Of a stretch of 64,000 nt of DNA, positions 45,669-55,783 are shown one piece after another. A model generated the notes under the pieces. The model was not told the DNA's origin. It saw nothing but the letters and a program-made list of their open reading frames with translations, and did no database searches. The DNA comes from Magnetococcales bacterium (GTDB lineage: Bacteria > Pseudomonadota > Magnetococcia > Magnetococcales > UBA8363): contig JACSDG010000017.1 in assembly GCA_015660855.1 (NCBI GenBank), positions 1 through 64,000 on the forward strand. Reading direction: 5' to 3'. The translations under genes and the position numbers were made by a program. Numbering within the stretch: position 1 is the stretch's first letter; every line of letters starts with the position of its first letter.

Positions 45669-45804
45669 AGGAAACACAAATAAATTTCCCTGGATTGTCG
45701 GTCTGACCATGGATAGAGTGTCACATCCGTGACACCACTTTTCGTCTTTCCCTCGGATCACCTAGGCGTACGCAATCAACAGGAAAAGGTAATTTTGCAA
45801 AGCG

Positions 45805-47676
45805 ATGGATGGCAAAGACGCAAAAGATGGCATCTCCCCCGGCCCACAGGATCAAGGGCTTCCTGAAAGCGACCAAATTCTAGCTGCCCACCCCCGTTTT
45901 GCCCCGCTCAACGCAGCATTACTTCAGGAAGGCGTCATAACGGCAGAGCGATTGATCGGACTTCTGGGTTGTTCTGGATTGGCCGGTTCCACCGGCCTGT
46001 TGCACCTGCTGTTGTCTGCTGGTCTGGTTTCGGGTGATGCGGTTCGGCACGCCAAAGAGGGAAAGAAAAATTCATCCGGTGCCCAAATGTTGGATCTGTT
46101 GATCAATATGGGCCATATCGGGCAACGAGCCATGGCCATGGGGTCCGCCGTCGCCTTGAACATATCTTACACGGAATTGAATCCAGAATACCTGGAAACA
46201 GCGGCGGTGCGCCGCATGGACGGACAAAACGCCGCCCTCTGGGAGGCCATGCCGGTACGCATCGACAACGATGGACTCCTCATGGCGTGTGCCGATCCAA
46301 AAAAGGTAGATTTGGACCGGGCCGGACACCTAGCCGGTTTGCGGGTACACCTTTGCATCGCCCCTCGTACCCTGATCATGGAAGCCATCGACCGTTGGTA
46401 TGGCGGCGAAACCCAGGCGCATGCAGGTCAACCCATAGGACTGCTCGACTTGCGGGGATTGGCCCCGGTATCGTTTCCTGAAAGGGTGCCCCATTCCGAC
46501 TTGTCGGTTACGGTCCTGCTCAACCAGCTCATCGTCAATGCTATCGCCAAACGCGCAAGCGATATTCATGTCGTCCCCGACCAACGATTTTTGCACATCC
46601 ACTTCAGGGTTGATGGTCGTCTCTTGGAGGAGGTGCGCCTCCCCCAGCATATTAAAAATTCCCTTGTTTCCCGCATCAAGGTTGTGGCTGGCATGGACAT
46701 CGCCGAAAAACGCCTTCCCCAGGATGGCCACATCCAGGCGCGCATGGCCGACCGATTGTTGGACATTCGAGTATCCGATGTACCGTCGGTCCAAGGCGAA
46801 ACCATGGTACTGCGGCTGTTGGATCTTCAGGTAGGGCTGGTTCCTATGGAGGATCTTGGATTCTCTGGAGGAGACCTGGAACGTTTCCGCCGCAATGTCG
46901 CCCTGCCCCACGGTCTTATCCTGGTCACCGGTCCCACTGGAAGCGGTAAATCCACCACCTTGCGCGCAGCACTGGATTACATTGTCAAAAACCAGTTTTG
47001 CCATGTCCTTACCGTGGAAGACCCCGTGGAAGTACGCATGGAAGGAACAACCCAGGTTCAGGTCAATAACCGGATTGGTTACACGTTTCCCAAAGCCTTG
47101 CGGCAATTCCTGCGTCACGATCCCGATGTCATCATGGTCGGGGAAATTCGCGATGCGGAAACGGCCAAAATTTCCGTTCAGGCCGCCTTGACCGGGCACC
47201 GGGTTTTTTCCACCCTCCACACCAACGATGCCCCCGGCGCCATAACGCGACTGGTGGACATGGGGGTGGAACCCTTCCTGGTATCCTCCGCTGTCAGTCT
47301 GGTGGTTGCCCAACGACTGGTACGCCGCCTTTGTCCCTCTTGCCGGATCGGTCGCCCTCCCTCGCCAAGCGAAGAACGATTGCTGCGAGCCATGGGACAA
47401 CATCAACCCGTTCACCAGTTATTCACAAGCCCAGGTTGTCCCGCATGCAACCGCACCGGTTATATGGGGCGCACAGTAATCTATGAAATGCTGACGGTCG
47501 ATGAGGAATTAAAACAACGCATCGCTCGCTGCGAAGCCGCCTCCGTTCTGCGCCGGGTCGCCCTGGACCGGGGTTTCCAGCCCCTGGTCGCCAGCGGACT
47601 CGTCCAGGTCATCCAGGGAGGCACCGCCCTGGAGGAAGTCGCCCCCTATCTGGAACCCTTCATGGAAAACAGTTGA
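45805..47676 (+). CDS. PilB/GspE-family pilus assembly ATPase
   Basis: A 623-aa hexameric ATPase that drives pilin extraction. An N-terminal GspE-N/MshEN-like part (about residues 30–190) precedes the core with KRASDIHV, Walker A GPTGSGKST, Asp box VEDPVE, Walker B VIMVGEIRD and His box TGHRVFSTLHTND; four zinc cysteines lie in CPSC and CPAC. The order and length fit PilB or MshE. Divergent from the pilin operon; the window's last gene is MshI-like, so an MSHA-like role is possible. Confidence 0.93.
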   Translation: MDGKDAKDGISPGPQDQGLPESDQILAAHPRFAPLNAALLQEGVITAERLIGLLGCSGLAGSTGLLHLLLSAGLVSGDAVRHAKEGKKNSSGAQMLDLLINMGHIGQRAMAMGSAVALNISYTELNPEYLETAAVRRMDGQNAALWEAMPVRIDNDGLLMACADPKKVDLDRAGHLAGLRVHLCIAPRTLIMEAIDRWYGGETQAHAGQPIGLLDLRGLAPVSFPERVPHSDLSVTVLLNQLIVNAIAKRASDIHVVPDQRFLHIHFRVDGRLLEEVRLPQHIKNSLVSRIKVVAGMDIAEKRLPQDGHIQARMADRLLDIRVSDVPSVQGETMVLRLLDLQVGLVPMEDLGFSGGDLERFRRNVALPHGLILVTGPTGSGKSTTLRAALDYIVKNQFCHVLTVEDPVEVRMEGTTQVQVNNRIGYTFPKALRQFLRHDPDVIMVGEIRDAETAKISVQAALTGHRVFSTLHTNDAPGAITRLVDMGVEPFLVSSAVSLVVAQRLVRRLCPSCRIGRPPSPSEERLLRAMGQHQPVHQLFTSPGCPACNRTGYMGRTVIYEMLTVDEELKQRIARCEAASVLRRVALDRGFQPLVASGLVQVIQGGTALEEVAPYLEPFMENS

Positions 47677-47933
47677 ACCTACCCCTTCCGAAAGGTTGCT
47701 CTTCAAGGAGGATGCGCTACAGGGCGATGGCATCTCAAAATTGGGCGAGCATGGTGGCGAGGGAGTCGATCATTAGTGCCTGATGGATGTAAGCTGTTAT
47801 GCGAACATTAACGAAATCCAAATGCGATTGCCCTGGGATGCGCTACGTTTGGTCTTGCGTTCGATGCCTTTTTCATGTACAGTTCGCGTCAATGTGCTCT
47901 GCTTGAACTCTGGCAGCAGCTCTAAATTCCGAG
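47677..47933. other. Intergenic region before the DUF3800 hairpin
   Basis: About 257 bases between the ATPase stop and the hairpin. A short out-of-frame piece after the ATPase looks like relic coding sequence, but no family is recognised and no gene can be supported. Confidence 0.4.
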
Positions 47934-47953
47934 GCCCGTGCGCAAGTGCGGGC
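47934..47953 (+). ncRNA. Hairpin with GCAA tetraloop upstream of the DUF3800 gene
   Basis: GCCCGTGC-GCAA-GTGCGGGC pairs over eight positions (two G-U) around a GNRA-type GCAA tetraloop, preceded by TAAATTCCGAG and followed by TTTCGCGTTTTTTGGGAGG. The GGGAGG is the ribosome binding site of the gene starting at GTG 47979. Structured RNAs next to DUF3800 genes have been described as DUF3800 motifs; this could be a member. A terminator reading is also possible because of the T run. Confidence 0.65.
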
Positions 47954-47978
47954 TTTCGCGTTTTTTGGGAGGATACTT

Positions 47979-48731
47979 GTGCATTTCATCGCTTACCTGG
48001 ATGAATTTGGGCATATAGGGCCATTCATCCGTCGCCACGATCCACATCATAACACCAGCCCTGTTTTTGGGTTGGGAGGATTTTTGTTGCCATCCGGCAA
48101 AGTACGCGCTTTTGCCACTTGGTTTTACCAACTCAAGTGTAATCTTTTGCGTTTTGAAATCACCAGAGATAAAATCCCAGCCTATCTTTGGGAAAAAAAA
48201 GGTGCCTCGCTCTTCACGACAACAAACGTTACAAAGTATCGAGAGGTACGCTCCGCAACCTTCCGTTTGATGAACCGTATCAAGGGTGATGGAGGAATGG
48301 TTTTTTATGTTGGACTGCAAAAAAACAGCCAACCAGAGTTGCACGATTCAAAGAAACTGTATCGTGCTGTATTGAGAGAGTCGATTAAGCGAATTGATCA
48401 ATTTTGCGCTGCGCCCTCTCGCGATGCCCACTTCCAGATGATCCTGGACGAGCAAAGCGAAGTTGATTTTCGAAAACAAATCGTTGCCGAATCATCGCAC
48501 CAAATGTTTGTAAATTCCCGCACAACGATGATCGAACCCCCAATTCAAGCTGAAAGCCATATGTTCCAAACCCTTCAGTGCGCTGACTGGCTGTGCGGAT
48601 TGATTGGCCGCGTAGGGTGTTATCAGGTCTTGCCGCAGGAGTACAGCGATCTGGACTGGACGGCCAAATATTTCTCTGATCGTTTGAAAATCGCAGCACC
48701 GTTGAGTGGTATTCGTCGCGAACAGCCTTGA
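47979..48731 (+). CDS. DUF3800-family protein
   Basis: A 250-aa protein. The N-terminus HFIAYLDEFGHIGPF has the family Y-x-D-E-x-G motif (Asp8, Glu9) and the C-terminus has QCADWLCGLIG, the equivalent of the usual Q-x-A-D-L-V-A-G; together with a middle ELHDSKKLYR they suggest the RNase H-like fold proposed for DUF3800. Function unknown; the family is enriched near mobile elements and defence genes. GTG 47979 has GGGAGG seven bases upstream; the frame is open 11 codons more. Its base composition is more AT-rich than the flanking pilB-like and ilvD genes, suggesting acquisition. Confidence 0.82.
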   Translation: MHFIAYLDEFGHIGPFIRRHDPHHNTSPVFGLGGFLLPSGKVRAFATWFYQLKCNLLRFEITRDKIPAYLWEKKGASLFTTTNVTKYREVRSATFRLMNRIKGDGGMVFYVGLQKNSQPELHDSKKLYRAVLRESIKRIDQFCAAPSRDAHFQMILDEQSEVDFRKQIVAESSHQMFVNSRTTMIEPPIQAESHMFQTLQCADWLCGLIGRVGCYQVLPQEYSDLDWTAKYFSDRLKIAAPLSGIRREQP

Positions 48732-48753
48732 TTGGAGAAAGACCCCTCCCTCT

Positions 48754-49371
48754 TTACAGAAAAGCCTCGACCGACCCCGCCCCCTTTCGCAATATTTGCG
48801 GTACCGCTTCGGTCAGGTCCACCACGGTTGAGGGGATCTCCGGCAACACACCGCCATTGACCATTAAATCAACGCGACCTTTCATCAATTCTTTAATTTC
48901 ATCGGGATGAAACAAAATACCATCATGGCCCGGAATCCTGAGCGAAGTGGATACCAACGGCATATCGATGGCCTTGAGCAGATGCAGGCAAATGGGGTGA
49001 TCGGGAATGCGCAGGCCGATGGTTTTGCGTTTGGGAAGTATGGTCTTGGGGACATCGCGGGTGGCTTCAAGGACAAAGGTGTAGGGACCAGGGAGAAATT
49101 TGCGTAAAATGCGATAGGTCTGGTTCCCGACCCTGGCATAACGGGAGATTTCGGAAAGATCGGGACACAAGATGGAAAATTGATGGTTGGGTGGCAATTG
49201 TTTGAGGCGAATGATTTTTTCCATCCCCTTGCGATTGTCCAGGGCACAGCCCAAACCGTAGGTGGTATCGGTGGGAAAAACAAGAATTCCCCCTTGTTTG
49301 ATTATTTCCGCCGCCTGCCCGATCAGTCTGGGTTGGGGATCGGTGGGGTGAATTTCCAAAAAAAGTGTCAT
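48754..49371 (-). CDS. YciO/Sua5/YrdC-family protein
   Basis: A 205-aa protein of the threonylcarbamoyl-AMP synthase fold: [20 protein letters not shown] near the start (residues 27–46), [27 protein letters not shown] and GLRIPDHP. The KRPxxKPL of true TsaC is replaced by [11 protein letters not shown], as in YciO, so tRNA t6A synthesis is not certain. Convergent with the DUF3800 gene and divergent from ilvD. Confidence 0.85.
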   Translation of the reverse strand: MTLFLEIHPTDPQPRLIGQAAEIIKQGGILVFPTDTTYGLGCALDNRKGMEKIIRLKQLPPNHQFSILCPDLSEISRYARVGNQTYRILRKFLPGPYTFVLEATRDVPKTILPKRKTIGLRIPDHPICLHLLKAIDMPLVSTSLRIPGHDGILFHPDEIKELMKGRVDLMVNGGVLPEIPSTVVDLTEAVPQILRKGAGSVEAFL

Positions 49372-49493
49372 ATTCTTTGTATTCCTTGAAAAAGGGACGG
49401 TTCAGATGCACCATCCCACGACGGCCCTACATAGGATCACGTCACGGACCAGAAAACTACTGCAAAACATCCCTGAACGCGAAGGAGAACATC

Positions 49494-51344
49494 ATGCCCG
49501 TTTTACGCTCCCGCACCTCGACGCACGGTCGCAACATGGCCGGTGCTCGTGCTCTTTGGCGCGCAACCGGCATGTCGGATGGCGATTTTGGCAAACCCAT
49601 CATCGCCGTGGCCAACTCTTTTACCCAGTTTGTCCCAGGCCACGTCCATCTGCGTGATTTGGGGCGTCTCGTGGCGGCCGAAATCGAAGCCTGCGGTGCC
49701 GTTGCCAAAGAATTCAATACCATCGCCATCGATGATGGCATCGCTATGGGCCACGGCGGCATGCTCTACTCGCTGCCTTCGCGCGACCTGATCGCCGACA
49801 GCGTCGAATTTATGGTCAACGCCCACACCGCCGACGCCATGGTCTGCCTGTCCAATTGCGACAAGATCACCCCCGGGATGCTTATGGCCGCCTTGCGCCT
49901 GAACATCCCGACCGTGTTCGTCTCCGGTGGCCCCATGGAGGCGGGCAAAATGATAAAAAATGGTCAGGTTCTACGCAAGCTTGACCTTGTTGATCCCATG
50001 ATCGCCGCCGGCAATCGTGAGGTCGATGACCAGGATCTGGCCAACATGGAACGCTCGGCCTGCCCCACCTGCGGTTCCTGTTCGGGATTGTTCACCGCCA
50101 ATTCCATGAATTGCCTCATGGAAGCCCTGGGGCTGGCCTTGCCCGGCAACGGATCCATGCTAGCCACCCACGTCCTGCGTAAACCATTTTTCACCCAGGC
50201 CGGAAAAACCATCGTCGATCTCACCCGCAGGTACTACGAGCAGGGCGACACCACCACTTTACCCCGTTCCATCGCCGGATTCAAAACTTTTGAAAACGCC
50301 ATGGCCCTGGATATTGCCATGGGGGGATCCACCAACACCATACTCCACCTGTTGGCCGCCGCCCATGAAGCCGGGGTCGCTTTTGGCATGGCCGACATGG
50401 ATCGGTTGTCGCGCAAAATTCCATGCCTGTGCAAGGTGGCCCCCTCCACCGAGCATTACCACATGGAGGATGTCCATCGCGCCGGCGGGGTGTTTGCCAT
50501 CCTTGGAGAATTGAACCGGGCCGGGTTGATTCACCGGGATACACCCACCGTCCATGCAGCCACCATGGGAGCCGCCATCGACCGTGAAGATGTCCTTGGA
50601 CCGCAGGCCACCCAGGAAGTGCGTGAACGCTATCTGGCCGGTCCAGGAGGTGTCGCTACCGTTGAACCTTTCAGCCAGTCCAACCGCTGGGAAAGCCTGG
50701 ACCTGGACCGGGAATCGGGGTGCATCCGCAGCGTCCGGCACGCCTATACCCAAGAAGGCGGCCTGGCCGTTCTGTATGGAAATATTGCCCGCGACGGCTG
50801 TATCGTCAAAACCGCCGGCGTTGATGCCGCCATCTGGACCTTTTCCGGACCGGCGCGTATTTTTTCCAGTCAGGAAGCGGCGTGCGAAGCCATCCTCAAC
50901 GACCAGATCCAGGCCGGAGATTGCGTCGTCATCCGCTATGAAGGACCCAAAGGGGGGCCAGGGATGCAGGAAATGCTCTATCCGACCAGCTTTCTTAAAT
51001 CAAAAAATTTGGGAAAAGTTTGCGCCCTCATCACCGACGGACGCTTTTCTGGGGGCACATCGGGTTTGTCCATCGGCCACATGTCTCCCGAAGCTGCCGA
51101 AGGGGGAGCCATTGCTTTGATCCGCGAAGGGGATCGCATCGACATCGATATCAACAAACGTTCCATCAACGTCGCCGTGGAAGATCACGTCCTGGAGCAA
51201 CGCCGGCGGGAAATAACCCTGTTTGTCCCCGAAAACCGCCAGAGGCCGGTGTCTGTGGCACTTCAAGCCTACGCCGCCTTGACGACCTCGGCGGCCCGAG
51301 GGGCGGTACGGGATTTGTCCCAGGTGCAAAACCGGCATCGATGA
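49494..51344 (+). CDS. ilvD: Dihydroxy-acid dehydratase
   Basis: A 616-aa enzyme of valine, leucine and isoleucine synthesis that dehydrates 2,3-dihydroxy-acids. It begins [20 protein letters not shown]; iron–sulfur cysteines are in [10 protein letters not shown] and [18 protein letters not shown], and the C-terminal [17 protein letters not shown] is the classical signature. ATG 49494 has AAGGAG upstream; 43 upstream codons are open but not homologous. Full length. Confidence 0.97.
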   Translation: MPVLRSRTSTHGRNMAGARALWRATGMSDGDFGKPIIAVANSFTQFVPGHVHLRDLGRLVAAEIEACGAVAKEFNTIAIDDGIAMGHGGMLYSLPSRDLIADSVEFMVNAHTADAMVCLSNCDKITPGMLMAALRLNIPTVFVSGGPMEAGKMIKNGQVLRKLDLVDPMIAAGNREVDDQDLANMERSACPTCGSCSGLFTANSMNCLMEALGLALPGNGSMLATHVLRKPFFTQAGKTIVDLTRRYYEQGDTTTLPRSIAGFKTFENAMALDIAMGGSTNTILHLLAAAHEAGVAFGMADMDRLSRKIPCLCKVAPSTEHYHMEDVHRAGGVFAILGELNRAGLIHRDTPTVHAATMGAAIDREDVLGPQATQEVRERYLAGPGGVATVEPFSQSNRWESLDLDRESGCIRSVRHAYTQEGGLAVLYGNIARDGCIVKTAGVDAAIWTFSGPARIFSSQEAACEAILNDQIQAGDCVVIRYEGPKGGPGMQEMLYPTSFLKSKNLGKVCALITDGRFSGGTSGLSIGHMSPEAAEGGAIALIREGDRIDIDINKRSINVAVEDHVLEQRRREITLFVPENRQRPVSVALQAYAALTTSAARGAVRDLSQVQNRHR

Positions 51345-51427
51345 ATCTCATTCTTCGACTAAAAGGGGCCTAGGCCAACCTCCTTAATCTTACGTGGCCA
51401 TCCCAGAAAAGCGTTCAACATGCGTTC

Positions 51428-51664
51428 ATGGTAATCAGCGATAAAACCCATTGCCGATGGGAAAACGGGGATGCCGGGAAGTTGGTCAAGGACTTGAATC
51501 GAATGCTTGTAGGCTGGGCCAACTATTTTTCCATGGGTCTGGTCCGCAAAGGATATCGTGCGGTTGAAAAATATCCCAAAGCCTGGCTACGCCAGTGGTT
51601 ATGTCGGAAACACAAGCAGAAAGGAGACGGGAAGGCACGTTACCCGGATAGGTACCTACATTAA
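51428..51664 (+). pseudogene. Group II intron reverse transcriptase/maturase remnant
   Basis: A 78-codon frame matching the C-terminal X-domain end of group II intron maturases: VKDLNRMLVGWANYFSMG, AYRAVEKYPKAWLRQWLCRKH and a short basic tail. Complete proteins are over 400 aa. No intron RNA domain V was found beside it, so this is a relic left after ilvD. Region 51345–51427 holds nothing else. Confidence 0.75.
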
Positions 51665-51667
51665 AAG

Positions 51668-53677
51668 TTAGGGCTTGTTTCTCTGCAAGAACACCGACGC
51701 AACTTTCTGCGTGCCAACTACGGCTTCCCCGAGCCGGCACACACAGTCTCTGATCACCCCCTCCCAATCACCACGGAGCGATTGCCGAAACAAATGCACG
51801 CTCGGATACCAGGGACTTTCATCCCCGTCCAACAACCAACGCCAATCGGGGACATACGGCAACAACAACCAAGCGGGACGACCCAGGGCACCTGCCAGAT
51901 GAATCACGCTGGTATCGACCGCAATCACCAAATCCAGATGGGCCATGAGGGCAGCCGTATCGGCAAAATCATCCAACATCCCGCTCCAATCGCTGTAATT
52001 TCCCCGCTCAAGCAAAAAATCCTGATCCGCCTTCGGTGCCCCTTTCTGCAAACCGATGAAATGACAGTCATCAATGTCAAACAGGGGAACCAGAAAGCGG
52101 GGATCCATGGATCGTCTGCGATCATTTTTGTGCGCCGGAGAACCACGCCAAGCAATCCCCACCTTGAACCCCTGGAGTTTTGCCAAAGATTCCCGAAAAC
52201 GAGCCACTCCCTGGGAATCAGGGGCAAGATAAGGCAAACCTGCCGTTGCAAAGGTCGTCCGGGATCCCAACACATAGGGCAAGCTCAACAAGGGAACCTG
52301 ATAATCGCTGGGGGGAATCTGTTCCCAGGAGGTCACCCAATGATCGATGCCGGCCATGGTCGTGAACAATCGATGCAACGGTTGTGGACAGAAAAGCACC
52401 GTCCTGGCCGCAGATTTTTCTTTGACGAGAGGGAGAAAACGGACAAACTGAATGCTGTCACCAAACCCCTGCTCGCAATGAAGCAGCAAGGTCCCCCCCG
52501 CCATCGGGCCGCCATCCCACAAAGGTTGGTGATGCTCATGCGGCGGGAAATCCCGCTTTTTCCAACGCCATTCGTAGAGGGGCCAGCCTTGTACAAAATC
52601 ACCCCGCAACAACCAGATCACCCCCATGCCAAAATAGGCCTCGGCAAAACCTGGACGGGATAAAAGTGCCTGCCCATAGGCCTCCATCGCGGCATCCAAA
52701 CGACCCAACTCCCGAAACGTATTGCCCAGATTGTACCAGGCCTCGGCATAATCGGACCTAGCGGCAATGGCCTGCCGGTAACATCCTTCGGCCTCATCCA
52801 ACCGACCCAGTTCCACCAAAGCGTTACCAAGGTTGTAACAGGCCGGAGCAAAACCAGGCCGGAGCGTCAAGGCCGTTTGATAATGGACCAGGGCCAATTC
52901 CAAATCTCCCCGCATCACCAATACCCGACCCAGATTATAGAAAGCATCGGCATAACCGGGATTCAAGGCAGTGGCATGCGTGTAGGCCGCTACAGCCTCG
53001 TCCAATCGGCCCAATTCGATCAAGACGTTGCCTACCCCACAAAAACCTCCCGCGTTCTCAGGCTCTATTTCAAGCCCCCGATGAAAGCTTGCCAGGGATT
53101 CCTCAAACCGACCCAAAGTTTCCAACGCATGGCCACGATTAAAATGGGCAGCGGCCAAATCAGGATTGACTCCAACCGCACGACCATAGCAAACCTCAGC
53201 CTCCTGAAGGTTTCCCAGGGTGACCCAGGTATTACCCATATTGTAATAGGCATCGCCCCATTGCGGTAAAATCTCCACCGCCTTGCGATATTCAGCGACC
53301 GCCGCATCCCACTGACCCAGCTCCACCAGGGCATTGCCACAGTGGAAATAGGCTTCGGCAAAATCGGGTTTATAGCGTGTGGCCTGGTAAAAATGCCGTT
53401 GGGCCTCCTGCCAGCGTTCCAAACCGGAAAAAATCAACCCAAGATTTCCATGCGCCTCGGCAAAATCGGGTTTAACCGCAATGGCCTGCCCCATCAAAGT
53501 GATGGCCAAGTCGGTATGACCCGATTGATGCGCGATAACCCCCAACAAATGCAAGGCATCCGGTTGCCTGGGATCGGAATGCACTATTTTTTTATAAAGT
53601 GCCTCAGCCTCCCGCAACCTTCCCTGGGTATGATGACCGATTGCAATTTCCAAATCTTTTTGAATGGTCCGATCCAT
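51668..53677 (-). CDS. TPR protein with C-terminal GT9-like glycosyltransferase domain
   Basis: A 669-aa protein. Residues about 10–370 form about ten tetratricopeptide repeats (A-E-A-x-x-N-L-G patterns), followed by LYEWRWKKRDFP and a GT9/heptosyltransferase-like end: HCEQGFGDSIQFVRFLPLV, KVGIAWRGSPAHKNDRRRSM, DLVIAVDTSVIHLAGALGRP, YVPDWRWL. Nearly co-linear with its neighbour at 53684–55783, so it is a tandem duplicate. Proposed roles in the literature for similar proteins are protein or surface-polymer glycosylation; substrate unknown. ATG 53677 lies six bases after the upstream stop. Confidence 0.85.
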   Translation of the reverse strand: MDRTIQKDLEIAIGHHTQGRLREAEALYKKIVHSDPRQPDALHLLGVIAHQSGHTDLAITLMGQAIAVKPDFAEAHGNLGLIFSGLERWQEAQRHFYQATRYKPDFAEAYFHCGNALVELGQWDAAVAEYRKAVEILPQWGDAYYNMGNTWVTLGNLQEAEVCYGRAVGVNPDLAAAHFNRGHALETLGRFEESLASFHRGLEIEPENAGGFCGVGNVLIELGRLDEAVAAYTHATALNPGYADAFYNLGRVLVMRGDLELALVHYQTALTLRPGFAPACYNLGNALVELGRLDEAEGCYRQAIAARSDYAEAWYNLGNTFRELGRLDAAMEAYGQALLSRPGFAEAYFGMGVIWLLRGDFVQGWPLYEWRWKKRDFPPHEHHQPLWDGGPMAGGTLLLHCEQGFGDSIQFVRFLPLVKEKSAARTVLFCPQPLHRLFTTMAGIDHWVTSWEQIPPSDYQVPLLSLPYVLGSRTTFATAGLPYLAPDSQGVARFRESLAKLQGFKVGIAWRGSPAHKNDRRRSMDPRFLVPLFDIDDCHFIGLQKGAPKADQDFLLERGNYSDWSGMLDDFADTAALMAHLDLVIAVDTSVIHLAGALGRPAWLLLPYVPDWRWLLDGDESPWYPSVHLFRQSLRGDWEGVIRDCVCRLGEAVVGTQKVASVFLQRNKP

Positions 53678-53683
53678 CGACAC

Positions 53684-55783
53684 TCAAGCCTCAAGCTCCA
53701 AACGCAGAGCCGCAACAACACGTTCGAGGCACCCCGCCCATGACCCGAAAACCTGTTGCCGAAACAACTTAAGCCCCGGATACCACGGACTGTCATCTCT
53801 GTGTTGCATCCAGCGCCAGTCGGGAACATACGGCAGCATCACCCAGGCTCGGCGACCCATGGCCCCAGCCAGATGAACCACCGCCGTATCCACCGCAAGC
53901 ACCAGATCCAGATTGGCCAGAACTGCCGCAGTATCGGCAAAATCGTGCAACATCCCGGAAACATCGATAAAATTAGGCCGCCCGGAAAAAACCGCCAGTT
54001 CTTGCGGTAAAATATCTTTTTGCAGGTTGACCAGACACACCCCCGCCACATCACACAAGGCGACCAACCCGGAGGGATCCATGGAACGGTGACGATCATT
54101 CTTGTGTCGCGGATTACCTCGCCAGGTAATCCCTACTTTAAGTCCGGGAAACGCTTGCAAGCGGTCCCGAAAAAAAGATTCCCGCCACGCATCGGCCACA
54201 AGATAGGGGACCGACGCCGGAATATTTTCAAGCGTTGTCCCCAAAAGATACGGCAGGCTCAACAGGGGAGCCTGACAATCACATACGGGCAAATTTTCCA
54301 TCTGCGCAGTCAGATAATCGATTCCCGCCACGGTGGCAAACAATCGCTGCAACGGTTGCGGGCAAAAAACAACCACCCTGGCTTGAGAATGTTCCCTGAC
54401 CATGGGGATGTAACGAATAAACTGTATACTGTCGCCAAAACCCTGCTCACAGTGCAACAAAAGGGTTTGGCCCGCCATCCTTTCTCCCCGCCATGCCGGT
54501 TGTTGCTGGCCATGGTGGATAAAATTTCTGGTTTTCCAACGCCATTCATAATAACGCCAACCCGTAGCCAAATCCCCCAGCAGCAGATGATACAGTCCCA
54601 AACCCAAATGGGCCTCCGGGTGATCGGAACGAATGTTCAACGCCCGTTGAAATTGTGCCACAGCCTGATCCCACTGCCCCTGCTCCAAAAACAAAGCCCC
54701 CATGTTGGCATGAACTTCGGGATGGGCGGGTGCCAATTGCAGTGCCTGATGGTAAACGTCTGCCGCCGCTGCATAACGACCCTGCTGTTTATAGACATTG
54801 CCCAGATTGTTCAAACCTTCGGGATAATCGGGCTTGATGGCCAACGCCCGTTGAAATTGCTCTACCGCAGCATCCAACCGCCCCAATTCCTGGAGGGCAT
54901 ATCCCATATTGGAGTGAATCTCCGGCATGTCGGGTTTCAGTTCCAGGGCCTGGGTGTATCGATCGATGGCGGAATCAAAAAAGCCCAACTCCTGAAAGGC
55001 AGCCCCCAGATTGGACAGGGCTTCGGGATAGTCGGGCCGGAGCTTGAGTGCCCGTTCAAAAAATTCGATGGCCTCCTTGACCTTGTCCTGTTCCAGAAGG
55101 ACCAACCCCAGATTGGATAAAACCTCGGGAAAATCGGGCTTGAACAACAATCCCTGGCGAAATGTGTCTTCGGCCTGGGAAAGTTGGTTGTTTTCAAGGT
55201 AAATCAATCCCAGGCTGTTTAAAAGTTCCGCATCACCCGGTTGTAGCTTAAGGGCCTGTTGATACACTTCCAGGGCGGCGTCGGTATTTCCCTGATCCTT
55301 CAACACCCCTCCCAGGGCATTCAAAGCGGCAGCAAAACCTGGGTTTAACCCAATGGCCTTGCGATAACACGCCACCGCCTGATCCCGATCGCCGATTTCC
55401 CGGAATCCATTCCCCGCAAAAAAACAGGCCTCCGGCACATCCCCTCGATACAACAAAACCTGATGATAACTTTCCGCCGCCCTGGAATTCATTCCCAAGG
55501 CTTTGCAGGCATTGCCCAGATTATAGTGGGCTTCGGCAAAATGGGGGCGAACCGCTACCGCCCGACCAAGACATTCCACCGCGACCTGGAAATGGCCCAG
55601 TTGGTGGGCCAGGACACCGAACATGTGCAAAGCGTCGGCATGGTTGGGATCAGCCTGAAGAATCTGGCGATAAAAGGATTCCGCATCCTGCAAACGACCC
55701 GCCAAATGATGCTCTGCCGCCTGTCTGTATTTTTCCCCGAGGATGTCTGGTCCGGGAGGAAACTCCTGGCCGGAAAGGGTCAT
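53684..55783 (-). CDS. TPR protein with C-terminal GT9-like glycosyltransferase domain (paralogue)
   Basis: A 699-aa protein with about eleven TPRs (residues 30–410) and the same C-terminal module as its neighbour: YYEWRWKTRNFIHHGQQQPA, HCEQGFGDSIQFIRYIPMV, KVGITWRGNPRHKNDRHRSM, DLVLAVDTAVVHLAGAMGRR, YVPDWRWMQHRDDSPWYPGL. ATG 55783 overlaps the stop of the upstream GT-C gene (ATGA), so the three genes form one operon. Gene duplication followed by divergence is evident, since TPR numbers differ. Confidence 0.86.
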   Translation of the reverse strand: MTLSGQEFPPGPDILGEKYRQAAEHHLAGRLQDAESFYRQILQADPNHADALHMFGVLAHQLGHFQVAVECLGRAVAVRPHFAEAHYNLGNACKALGMNSRAAESYHQVLLYRGDVPEACFFAGNGFREIGDRDQAVACYRKAIGLNPGFAAALNALGGVLKDQGNTDAALEVYQQALKLQPGDAELLNSLGLIYLENNQLSQAEDTFRQGLLFKPDFPEVLSNLGLVLLEQDKVKEAIEFFERALKLRPDYPEALSNLGAAFQELGFFDSAIDRYTQALELKPDMPEIHSNMGYALQELGRLDAAVEQFQRALAIKPDYPEGLNNLGNVYKQQGRYAAAADVYHQALQLAPAHPEVHANMGALFLEQGQWDQAVAQFQRALNIRSDHPEAHLGLGLYHLLLGDLATGWRYYEWRWKTRNFIHHGQQQPAWRGERMAGQTLLLHCEQGFGDSIQFIRYIPMVREHSQARVVVFCPQPLQRLFATVAGIDYLTAQMENLPVCDCQAPLLSLPYLLGTTLENIPASVPYLVADAWRESFFRDRLQAFPGLKVGITWRGNPRHKNDRHRSMDPSGLVALCDVAGVCLVNLQKDILPQELAVFSGRPNFIDVSGMLHDFADTAAVLANLDLVLAVDTAVVHLAGAMGRRAWVMLPYVPDWRWMQHRDDSPWYPGLKLFRQQVFGSWAGCLERVVAALRLELEA

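Noticed and set aside
47934..47970. Terminator of the pilB-like gene
   Set aside because: Possible in principle, but the hairpin is 258 bases after that stop and directly abuts the DUF3800 ribosome binding site, so I favour a link to the downstream gene.
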